Assembly (NCBI GenBank): GCA_946408825.1
Contig: CAMJTU010000002.1
Coordinates: 62,001 to 126,000 of the forward strand
Length of the DNA: 64,000 nt
From: an uncultured Planctomycetaceae bacterium
GTDB lineage: Bacteria > Planctomycetota > Planctomycetia > Pirellulales > Thermoguttaceae
Direction: 5' to 3'
The position numbers and the translations under genes were made by a program. Below, piece after piece: positions 35,314 to 42,643 of this stretch (the first letter of the stretch is position 1; the number at the start of each line of letters is the position of its first letter). A model generated the notes under the pieces. The model searched no databases. It was not told the DNA's origin and saw nothing but the letters and a program-made list of their open reading frames with translations.

Positions 35314-35472
35314 ATGTCTAAAAAAGCTAGATTCGTCCCATTGTTCGCCGATTCTGCCGAGGAAGGGCGCTTCGTTCATTATAACGAGGCTTGGAAACGC
35401 GCAATATCTGTCGTGGGTCAAATCGAAAGTGTAGTCGACGATTTGACGGTCTTGAAAAGAGAAACGGTTTGA
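35314..35472 (+). CDS. Possible small protein, 52 aa
   Basis: An ATG-to-TGA frame encoding MSKKARFVPLFADSAEEG...LKRETV in the otherwise empty 300-bp gap between the exchanger and the BNR protein. Codon choice (GACGATTTGACG, GTCGTGGGTC) resembles coding sequence in this genome and the peptide has a balanced composition. There is no Shine-Dalgarno and I recognise no family. It may equally be a chance frame. The remaining intergenic bases hold nothing else I can name. Confidence 0.35.
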   Translation: MSKKARFVPLFADSAEEGRFVHYNEAWKRAISVVGQIESVVDDLTVLKRETV

Positions 35473-35530
35473 GAAGGGCGCGATCGACGCCCTTGCGATT
35501 CGACGTTTTGTCTATGGAATGAACAAAACG

Positions 35531-37708
35531 CTACAATCGAGGCGCTTTGCGGATTAGGGTCGGCGACTCCCTGTCTTCCCTCATTTCGCGCGGAAGCGCA
35601 TAGACTCTACCGTCCTTCGTGGAGAAACGGAGCGTCGAGATCGATTTTTCCCGCCCGTTTCCTTCCGCCCAGAACGCGTAGAAGTCCGGCGACGCGTCGA
35701 TTGTTCGGCGCGGAAAGCACTGGTTGACGTCGCTCTTTTCTGTGAGTTGGAACTCCTTTTGCCACGTTTCGCCGTCGTCGCGGCTGACCCATTGAGAGAT
35801 TTCGCCCCCGGTATTGAACGCTTGAGGACCGTCTTCGAAGGAACCCACGAGCCGCAAAACTCCCGAATCCGCTTCTTCGGGGTAGATCATCGCGTATTCA
35901 TAGTTGTTGTCGACCTCGCAGACAGTCGAATAGCGCCATTCGTCGCCGGTCCAGCGCGCGACGCAAAAATAACGCGGTCCCATTTCCGGTCCCGACTCAA
36001 AGCCTTTGCTTGTGACGTACGCGACGATTGGACGACCTTTCGCGTCGTAAGTTAGATCCGTAATGTAAACGTTTAGGTTTTCGTTCTCGTAATTGCGGAC
36101 TAGCGCGGGAGATTCGGAATTTAACAAGGGAAGCTCAAGGGGCGTTCCCTCGACGGTATGCCAAGTCTCCCCAAGGTCGGTCGATTCCATGTAGTATATG
36201 TTTGTGCGCCAGTTCAGTCCAACGCCACGCTCGCCCTTAGCGACGGCGGGATGATAGTTAAAAGCGGTCCCGAGTTTAACGCGCGGTTTGCCGTCGTCCG
36301 CCGATTCGTCGGGAACGACGTGGACGCAGGCGTTCTGATAGTGGCCTATTTCCATCGCGGCGAGCGGTTTCCACGCGCTCCATTCGATCCCGTCAGGACT
36401 CGTCATGAAGGCGAGAATGCGTTGAACCTTCGTTTGAGGATCGACGTCGGAAATAAGTTTACGGTCGTAAGTCGTGAAGAAGGCGAAAAATCCGCGTTTG
36501 GGAACGTTACGAATTTGCAAATAAGAGAAGTTGGTCATTGGGACTGACGCGCCGCCGACGAGTTTTGTCGGTTCGACGCGTTCGAATTCCGTAATATCGT
36601 ATGGGCGGACGCTTCGGTGGACGAAAGAAGGGCGTCCGGTTCCGTGCGAGGTCGAGAATATCCAGACATATCCTTCGTCGTCGATCGACATGACGGGATT
36701 GTCGTGGGCGTCGTCCGTCTTTTTGTCGAGGATAACCGTCGGACGAGAGACCTTTTGGGTTTTGTGATCAAAGACGCCGACTTCGTGCCAGAGCGTCTTT
36801 TCATCGGGATCAAAGCCGCCGTAGCAGAAGAAAGTTTTGTCGACTTCAGGACGATAGACGGAGAAGGGATAGTGGTTCGCGGGATATGTCCCGAGACCGC
36901 CGGAGTATTTGTAAACGTATTCGTTGTCGAGCTTTTGGTTGTAATACCAAACGCCGCGATAACCGGAGTCTTTCTGATTTAAGAGCGGATTGTCGCAGGA
37001 GACGCGTCTTTCGGCTCTTAGAACGCCGGTTCCGGCGTTGAGAAACTTGTCGTTTTCTTCGAGACCTTCGCTGGTCCAAAACGCGATAAGCGCGTCGTCG
37101 CATGAATTGGCGCCAGACTCGTAGATTTTGGCGACGTCTTCGTCCGTCAGCGCGCGATTCCAGAGCGCGACGTCGTCGAGTTCGCCTTCGAACGCACGGT
37201 CGCCGTCTGTTGTTCCCGAACCGATAAGGAGCGTTTTACGGTCGAACGCGTCTGACGCAAGTTTCGTCGTCGCCGCGACTTCTTGAGCGAGTTTGCCGTC
37301 GCGATAGACGCGAATTGTCGCGCCGTCGTAGGTTCCGACGTAATGCGTCCAGACGTCCGGTTGGGGAATGGGCGCGACGGCGTATCGATAGCGATTCGTA
37401 GCGCGATCTTCTTCGACGAGCATCCTCACGGCGTTTCGGTAGAGATAGAACGTGAAGAATTGTTGCGGCGCGCCGATTCCGAGAATTCCCTGCGCTTCGC
37501 TCGGCTTCGTCGTCTTAACCCACGCGGCGACGCTGAATTCAGGGAGCGCGACCGAACTTTGCGGGAGTTCGACGGAGTAGGAGACGCCGTCATGGAAGGG
37601 AATTCCACACTGCGGAGGCGTTTGGGCAGAGGACGCGTCAAGCGTTAAGAGAACGTTGAGGGACGAAAGGAAGACAATAATAACGAAACGCGGCGAAAGA
37701 GAAGGCAT
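35531..37708 (-). CDS. Secreted LamG + BNR_4-type propeller protein, possible polysaccharide lyase
   Basis: 725 aa with signal peptide (FVIIVFLSSLNVLLTLDASSAQ). Residues about 35-215 form a LamG/concanavalin jelly roll (FSVAAWVKTTKPSEAQG, VGTYDGATIRVYRDGKLAQE, ELDDVALWNRALTDEDV). The rest resembles the BNR_4 propeller: YRGVWYYNQKLDNEYVYKYSGG, YPANHYPFSVYRP, DDAHDNPVMSIDDEGYVWIF and HGTGRPSFVHRS. This fold occurs in ulvan-lyase-type polysaccharide lyase families and in many planctomycete proteins of unknown substrate. Catalytic His/Tyr residues cannot be confirmed by eye. The downstream oxidoreductase is on the same strand upstream in transcription. Confidence 0.8.
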   Translation of the reverse strand: MPSLSPRFVIIVFLSSLNVLLTLDASSAQTPPQCGIPFHDGVSYSVELPQSSVALPEFSVAAWVKTTKPSEAQGILGIGAPQQFFTFYLYRNAVRMLVEEDRATNRYRYAVAPIPQPDVWTHYVGTYDGATIRVYRDGKLAQEVAATTKLASDAFDRKTLLIGSGTTDGDRAFEGELDDVALWNRALTDEDVAKIYESGANSCDDALIAFWTSEGLEENDKFLNAGTGVLRAERRVSCDNPLLNQKDSGYRGVWYYNQKLDNEYVYKYSGGLGTYPANHYPFSVYRPEVDKTFFCYGGFDPDEKTLWHEVGVFDHKTQKVSRPTVILDKKTDDAHDNPVMSIDDEGYVWIFSTSHGTGRPSFVHRSVRPYDITEFERVEPTKLVGGASVPMTNFSYLQIRNVPKRGFFAFFTTYDRKLISDVDPQTKVQRILAFMTSPDGIEWSAWKPLAAMEIGHYQNACVHVVPDESADDGKPRVKLGTAFNYHPAVAKGERGVGLNWRTNIYYMESTDLGETWHTVEGTPLELPLLNSESPALVRNYENENLNVYITDLTYDAKGRPIVAYVTSKGFESGPEMGPRYFCVARWTGDEWRYSTVCEVDNNYEYAMIYPEEADSGVLRLVGSFEDGPQAFNTGGEISQWVSRDDGETWQKEFQLTEKSDVNQCFPRRTIDASPDFYAFWAEGNGREKSISTLRFSTKDGRVYALPREMREDRESPTLIRKAPRL

Positions 37709-37798
37709 AAGGAGAATCCCAAGCGTCTGAGAAGCAGAATTATATCAAGACGAATTGGGCGCCTTTGGCGTTTCGACGCCCAATTCAAATAACTATGC

Positions 37799-38012
37799 TA
37801 GAAGCGCCGCCAACGAGCGGCGCCAAGAGTTCGCGCCGTGTACGCCTAGAATAACTAAACGCGTTCAGGCGCGATATCGTCAGCCGCGACGTCGCGGCCA
37901 AATATCGGCGTTAGAAGCGCCGCCAACGAGCGGCGCCTAGAGTTCGCGCCGTGTACGCCTAGAATAACTAAGCACGTTCAGGCGCGATATCGTCCGCCGC
38001 GACGTCGCGGCC
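37799..38012. repeat. Tandem duplication of the oxidoreductase 3' end, 113-bp period
   Basis: Copies at 37799-37899 and 37912-38012 (101 bp each) differ at four positions. The right copy contains the real 3' end and stop of the Gfo/Idh/MocA gene plus its hairpin (GCGCCGC/GCGGCGC). The left copy repeats the same tail, still coding GRDVAADDIAPER plus stop when read on the minus strand, with no gene body. Confidence 0.9.
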
Positions 38013-39287
38013 GGGGAGTTCGTAGCCCTTGCGGCGCGGACGGTCGACGTAGGAGTTTGCTTCGTCGTCGTTGACGAACTGTTCCTTCTGCGGATCCCAT
38101 TGTAGCGGACGGTTGAGGATGCGCGTGATATTGACGAGGTGGCAGACGGAAATGCTGCGGTGCCCGATTTCAACGTCGGCGTGGGGACGTTCGCGCGTGA
38201 CCATGCAGTCGAAGAAGTTTTCGATGTGCGGGCGCGCGATCCACGTCGGTCCCTCCGGCGGATCAGGTTCCGGCGCGTCGGCGATCAACTCTTCGGGGTT
38301 CGCCTTGAGGTTGTTGCGGTTGATTTCAAGATTGCCCTTTTCGCAACGGAAGATCGCGCCGCCCATGGGGGCTTTGCCGTATTCGAGATCAAAATGTACC
38401 TCGGTTCCGTCGGCATATTTCAAAGCGACTTTACCGTCGCCGTCAGGCATGGGCGAGGTCGCGACGGGCCCCGTCTCGTCGGCGCCGAGCGCCCATTGAA
38501 TCTGATCGACGCCGTGCGCGCCCCAGTTCGTCATTTCGCCGCCGGCGTATTCGCGCCATCCCATCCAGTTAAGGAGCATATGGTTGAACTTATGGTATTG
38601 CGTCGGGCCCTGCCACGCGTCCCAGTTGAGACCTTCGGGAATCGGCTGTTCTTCGTATTCGGCGGGGATGGGATCGCAGAAGGGATAATTGCACGCTTGG
38701 ACGAGCTTGACTTTGCCGAGTTTTCCTTCGCGAATCATGCGGCATCCGTATTCGTTGAGGCGCATCGAACGCTGTTGAGAGCCGACTTGAAGAATCTGCT
38801 TTGATTTGCGGACGATATTGACAAGTTTACGTCCTTCGGCGATGTAAGTCGTGAGCGCTTTTTCGGCGTAGACGTCGAGTTCCGCGAGAATCGCGCGCGC
38901 CGCCGCGAGGGTTCGGCAGTGATCTTGGGTAATGACGAACGCGGCGTCGAGTTTTTCGTTTTCGTACAGTTCGATATCCGAGTCGTACATTTTCCATTCT
39001 TCGCCGTCGCCGATGAGCCCGGAGCCTTTTTTCTCGTTAATGCAGTCGATCATCTTCTGACGCCAGAAGTCGGAGACCGCGACGATCTTCGCGCGTTCGC
39101 GCGGGATATGCTCCATAAGCTGACGGGCGCGCCCGCCGGTTCCAACGAACCCGACGATAATGCGGTCGTTGGCGCCGACGCCTTTCGGGGACGCGAGCGC
39201 GTCGCGGGGAATGAGCGTTGGACTAGCGAGGACGGTCGCGAGCGCGGCGGACGACTGTTTCAGAAAAGTTCTTCGAGAGGCGTTCAT
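37968..39287 (-). CDS. Tat-exported Gfo/Idh/MocA-family oxidoreductase
   Basis: 439 aa from the ATG at 39287, which has GAGGAAA ahead of it. The Tat leader is NASRRTFLKQSSAALATVLA. An NAD(P)-binding Rossmann domain follows (IIVGFVGTGGRARQLMEHI), then the sugar-oxidoreductase motif VYAEKALTTYIAEGRKLV in place of the usual EKP. The C-terminal domain has NMLLNWMGWREYAGGEMTNW-like text and GAHGVDQIQWALG. Exported members of this family are very numerous in Planctomycetes and are thought to act on sugars or glycosides with a bound nucleotide cofactor. Its last 15 codons and downstream hairpin are duplicated at 37799-37899. Confidence 0.9.
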   Translation of the reverse strand: MNASRRTFLKQSSAALATVLASPTLIPRDALASPKGVGANDRIIVGFVGTGGRARQLMEHIPRERAKIVAVSDFWRQKMIDCINEKKGSGLIGDGEEWKMYDSDIELYENEKLDAAFVITQDHCRTLAAARAILAELDVYAEKALTTYIAEGRKLVNIVRKSKQILQVGSQQRSMRLNEYGCRMIREGKLGKVKLVQACNYPFCDPIPAEYEEQPIPEGLNWDAWQGPTQYHKFNHMLLNWMGWREYAGGEMTNWGAHGVDQIQWALGADETGPVATSPMPDGDGKVALKYADGTEVHFDLEYGKAPMGGAIFRCEKGNLEINRNNLKANPEELIADAPEPDPPEGPTWIARPHIENFFDCMVTRERPHADVEIGHRSISVCHLVNITRILNRPLQWDPQKEQFVNDDEANSYVDRPRRKGYELPGRDVAADDIAPERA

Positions 39288-39460
39288 AGCAATTTCCTCA
39301 TATTTTCGACGGGGAACGAAACGGACGCGTCGGGCGCGAACTTGCGCCCGCAACGCGGGAGACGCGGCGTTTTGAAACGTGAGTGCGCGAACGATCTAAG
39401 AGGGGCGCCGAAACGTCAGGAGGGATTATAAGCGAAAGAGACGCTAAAGTCAAAAAAAAA

Positions 39461-40372
39461 TTAGGCGTCGGCGAATCTTGCCGAGAACGCGACGGTTACG
39501 AGCGTTTTGCCCTTGTTTTCGCGACGCGACGCGTAGCGGGCGGCGACGGCGAGGTTGGCGCCCGTCGAGAGTCCGACGGCGAGTCCTTCCGTTCGGGCAA
39601 GTTTTTCGACCCAGAGCGCGGCCTCTTCGGTTGCGACCGTCTCGATTCGCGTGGGGAGCGAGCGGTCGAAGATTTTCGGGACGAAGCCCGCGCCGAGTCC
39701 GGCGATTCCATGGGCGCCGGGCGCGCCGCCGGAGAGAACGGGAGATTCTTGCGGTTCGACGGCGACGAGTTCGACGGCGGGGTTACGTCGCCGGAGAAAT
39801 CGCGAGACCCCGACAAACGTTCCGCCGGAACCGACGCCGGCGACGAACGCGTCGACGTTCCCGGCAAGGTCGCGCCATATTTCGGGGCCCGTCGTCGCCT
39901 CGTGACAGCCGGGGTTGGCGGGATTTTCAAAGATTCTGGGCGACCATGCGTCGGGCTCGGACGCGGCGGTTTTCGCGGCGTTAAGGGCGCCGGTCATGCC
40001 GCGGGATTTCGGAGTAAATTCGATTTCGGCGCCATAGAGACGAAGCGTCTCAACGCGGTCGGCGAAACTTCCTTCGGGCGCAAAGATTGTCAGCGGCAAA
40101 TCTAGCGACGCGGCGACGCTTGCGAGCGCAAACGCCTCCGCGCCGGCGGTCGCCTCGACGATCCGCGTCCGCGCTTCGATCTGCCCGAGGTTGAGCGCCG
40201 CGTCGACCATGAGTTTAACGACGCGATCTTTAACACTGCCGGTCGGTCCACGCGTTTCGAGTTTGAGCAATACGCGAGCGCCGTCGACGGGGAATAGCTT
40301 GCCTAGTTCGACCATCGGCGTGTTAAACGCAGTTGAAACGGCGTTGGGGAGGATCGGAGACGTCGGAGTCAT
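39461..40372 (-). CDS. Cysteine-synthase-like PLP enzyme with altered substrate loop
   Basis: 303 aa from the ATG at 40372; a longer frame from 40462 would overlap the antitoxin tail, and neither start has a Shine-Dalgarno. Fold type II PLP enzyme related to CysK/CBS. The Schiff-base Lys is in RGPTGSVKDRVVKLM. The phosphate-binding glycines VAGVGSGGTFVGVSRFL and PGAHGIAGLGAGFVPKIFD match CysK. However, the substrate-binding TSGNTG loop is replaced by ATAGAEAFALAS, losing the Ser and Asn that hold the amino-acid carboxylate. The C-terminus is also short. Cysteine synthase activity is therefore doubtful; another beta-substitution or a non-catalytic role is possible. Confidence 0.8.
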   Translation of the reverse strand: MTPTSPILPNAVSTAFNTPMVELGKLFPVDGARVLLKLETRGPTGSVKDRVVKLMVDAALNLGQIEARTRIVEATAGAEAFALASVAASLDLPLTIFAPEGSFADRVETLRLYGAEIEFTPKSRGMTGALNAAKTAASEPDAWSPRIFENPANPGCHEATTGPEIWRDLAGNVDAFVAGVGSGGTFVGVSRFLRRRNPAVELVAVEPQESPVLSGGAPGAHGIAGLGAGFVPKIFDRSLPTRIETVATEEAALWVEKLARTEGLAVGLSTGANLAVAARYASRRENKGKTLVTVAFSARFADA

Positions 40373-40436
40373 TAGCGTGGGGCGTTGCGGTTGAATGGTT
40401 TCGATTTGGGAGTCGCCTTCCAAAACGGCGGTTGGG

Positions 40437-40739
40437 TCAGTCTTGTTTTTTTGCCTCGGCAATCGCTGCTTCGATTTCTTCGTCGGTCATAAAACCCGAT
40501 ATCGCCGCCTTTCTTCACATACTGTTGAGCGCAACCATCGCCTTTGCCTGACGAAATGCTTGAATGAATTCGTCAAAGAGTCCGTCGGGAATACTTACGA
40601 TTAATGCCGACGGTTTGCCGTTGTTGGTAAGGACGATTTCCTCGCCGTTAGAAAGATCGACCAAAACCTCAGAATAATCGGTCTCTAAATTGCTTGAAGG
40701 ATAAAAATTCATTGCGGACGCCTGAAATATCGCTTTCAT
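40437..40739 (-). pseudogene. Phd/YefM-like antitoxin gene split by an in-frame TGA
   Basis: The first 74 codons encode a Phd/YefM-type DNA-binding antitoxin (NLETDYSEVLVDLSNGEE, IVLTNNGKPSALIVSI). A TGA at 40515-40517 follows LNSM. The same frame then stays open for 25 codons, giving RKAAISGF then MTDEEIEAAIAEAKKQD, which looks like a normal antitoxin C-terminal tail, and ends in TGA at 40437-40439. A nonsense mutation removing the toxin-binding tail is the simplest reading. No toxin gene (RelE, ParE or Doc) is adjacent. The 74-aa product may still bind DNA. Confidence 0.7.
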
Positions 40740-41089
40740 TTTTCGTGTTGCCTAAATAACGTGAAGTTAATTTAGCCAAAGAGATTGGTCGGTCAATATC
40801 TGTCCGAAAAATGATCGCGCGGTTTCGGCGATCAAGGTCGAACTTGAGGAGAAAAACAACGGCATATTTCAGAAAGTACGCGCAAGAATAACAACGAAAC
40901 GCTTGGGCCGATTTTATGTTTTCAACATCAAACGAAAACATAAGACATATCAACGGGTAAGATATGTTTTTCCGAGAATCAATCTTCTAGACGTATTTTA
41001 ATCGGCTTAAAGCGTTTTCGCAACAGCTTACCCACAATAATTTCTGCAATTTTTTTACTTTTAAAGTTGATCGTTTTAGAGGCAGAGAA
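40740..41089. other. AT-rich leader region before the recombinase
   Basis: 350 bp between the antitoxin start and the recombinase start. It contains the left 22-bp inverted repeat (40969-40990) and, outside it, several A/T-rich tracts. No supported gene. Confidence 0.55.
40969..40990 (+). repeat. Left inverted repeat of recombinase unit
   Basis: 22 bp, exact reverse complement of 42098-42119. Contains a short inner dyad AGAA/TTCT around TCAATC, compatible with a small recombinase core site. Confidence 0.9.
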
Positions 41090-42070
41090 ATGAAAAGTAA
41101 TTCCAAGTCTGTAAATCTAAATAAGAATTTATTTAAACATTTTGCTAGTAAATGGTTAAAGGAGATTACATCCGAAATTAAGTCGTCAAGCCTTGTCAAA
41201 TACACAAACGTCGTTGAATTATATCTTCTACCTCGTTTTGGTAGAACTCGTATCAATCAGATTGATCGAAGTCGCGTGAACGACTTTTCCCAGTCATTGT
41301 TGACTAACGGCGGCATGAAGAAACAGGGGTTGATGCCCGCGACTGTCAACTCTGTTTTGACGGTTCTTAAGAGAATTCTCGACTATGCTTCGCAAGAAAC
41401 AGGTTGCCCGACGATCAACTTTCGTAAATTACGTGTCGGCGTTAAGAAGCCCGCGATAGCTGTTTTGACACGCTCTGAGCAGAAAAAGTTGTGGCGTTAC
41501 CTGCGCGCTCATCTTTCTCCCTGCAACCTAGGAATCCTCCTGTGTTTAACTTACGGTCTCCGAATTGGCGAGATATGCGCGCTTCGATGGGGGGACATTC
41601 AGTTAAACGAAGGCGTCCTTTCAATTAATCGAGCGTTGGGACGTCATCAAACGTTTGCCAAAAATGGAACTAAGACAAAGCTTATGGTAACTTCACTGAA
41701 AAGCGCCTATTCTGAAAGGTCGATTCCGTTGGCGCCATGCGATTTCGAACTTCTTGAGCGGCAACGTCTTCAAGACAACATTTATATTCTTACTGGTTGT
41801 TCTGATAAACTAATGGAACCGCGAACCTTAAGAAATCATTTCAAGAAAACCTTACGCGCTTGTAATATCCGTGCTATAAACTTCCATGCTCTACGTCATT
41901 CGTTTGCAACACGATGGATAGAACTCGGTTACGATGTAAAAACGTTGAGCGAAATTCTCGGGCACTCAAGCGTCAATGTAACGCTGAATTACTACGTTCA
42001 TCCGTCAATCGAAAGCAAAAGACAAAGCATTTCTAATTTTTCGAGAAACGTTTTCTTGACAAGTAATTGA
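41090..42070 (+). CDS. Tyrosine recombinase (phage-integrase family)
   Basis: 326 aa. N-terminal SAM-like core-binding domain (about 12-110: HFASKWLKEITSEIKSSSL, LPRFGRTRINQIDRSRVNDF) and a complete catalytic domain: Arg in CLTYGLRIGEICALRWGD (about 162), His-x-x-Arg in HALRHSFATRW (about 266-269), LGHSSVNVTL (His about 292) and the nucleophile Tyr in NYYVHP (about 302). There is no N-terminal arm-binding domain. The sequence style resembles Firmicutes integrases, and the gene is far more AT-rich than core neighbours, suggesting transfer. AGAGGCAGAGAA precedes the ATG. It fills an inverted-repeat-bounded unit with no cargo. Confidence 0.93.
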   Translation: MKSNSKSVNLNKNLFKHFASKWLKEITSEIKSSSLVKYTNVVELYLLPRFGRTRINQIDRSRVNDFSQSLLTNGGMKKQGLMPATVNSVLTVLKRILDYASQETGCPTINFRKLRVGVKKPAIAVLTRSEQKKLWRYLRAHLSPCNLGILLCLTYGLRIGEICALRWGDIQLNEGVLSINRALGRHQTFAKNGTKTKLMVTSLKSAYSERSIPLAPCDFELLERQRLQDNIYILTGCSDKLMEPRTLRNHFKKTLRACNIRAINFHALRHSFATRWIELGYDVKTLSEILGHSSVNVTLNYYVHPSIESKRQSISNFSRNVFLTSN

Positions 42071-42097
42071 TATAGCATTTGTGCCCAGATCAAATTC

Positions 42098-42119
42098 CTA
42101 GAAGATTGATTCTCGGAAA
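42098..42119 (-). repeat. Right inverted repeat of recombinase unit
   Basis: 22 bp, exact reverse complement of 40969-40990, starting 27 nt after the recombinase stop. Confidence 0.9.
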
Positions 42120-42643
42120 TACCATTTTTAGCGTTGGACAGAACTAAGCTTAAGACTAACGATAGTAAGACTTGTGAATTCTTTTAGCGATCGTATACAG
42201 TCTAAGGATTGTATCATGAATAGTCTTTTGGAAAAGTAGTTCTGAGAAGAGTTGCTTTCCAAAATCCGTTCCGCGTTTGGGACTGAAAGGTTGAACGAGT
42301 ATTTTTTCGGCGCGAATATAGGCGTGGTTACTGTTGATATTGCTTTGCGCATTACGCTTTGGTTCGAGGTTGACGTGACGACGAACCGCTCAACTTCAAA
42401 TCGCCGCCATAATGGACGTATTTTACTGTTCTAGCAACATACTAACGGGGACATACGATTACAACGAACAAGTTTGGAATCGTGAGGGACGAGGATAGGA
42501 GGAGATTCAAAACGAAAGTTTCGTCCCTAGGGATCAATCTACAGAAAACCTTTCACATTCGCGATATTACCCTTTTTCATGCCGTTTAACTGAGGACGTC
42601 TTTGTCTCGTTTTCCTTTTGATTTTGAGTTGTAGAGGAAGGTT
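42120..42643. other. AT-rich region upstream of the FGE-fold gene
   Basis: 524 bp. Short open frames on both strands lack ribosome-binding sites and family resemblance. No terminator, tRNA or template repeat recognised. It may be decayed mobile DNA. Confidence 0.5.

Larger units (their letters stand above)
40969..42119. mobile_element. 1,151-bp recombinase unit bounded by 22-bp inverted repeats
   Basis: Perfect inverted copies of a 22-bp sequence (core CCGAGAATCAATCTTCTAG) lie at 40969-40990 and 42098-42119. Between them are only 99 bp of leader, the tyrosine recombinase gene and 27 bp of trailer. No target-site duplication is visible. The layout fits either a self-inverting switch or a minimal single-gene mobile element. 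Confidence 0.75.

Noticed and set aside
40515..40517. Selenocysteine or recoded TGA in the antitoxin
   Set aside because: No SECIS-like hairpin was evident, and other genes here use TGA as a plain stop; a nonsense mutation is simpler.
42128..42434. Small genes in the gap before the FGE-fold protein
   Set aside because: Overlapping 60- to 74-codon frames on both strands lack ribosome-binding sites and any family signal.
40740..42643. Direct att repeats marking an integrated island around the recombinase
   Set aside because: No direct repeat pair was found by eye; the only strong repeat is inverted, and no tRNA gene is adjacent.
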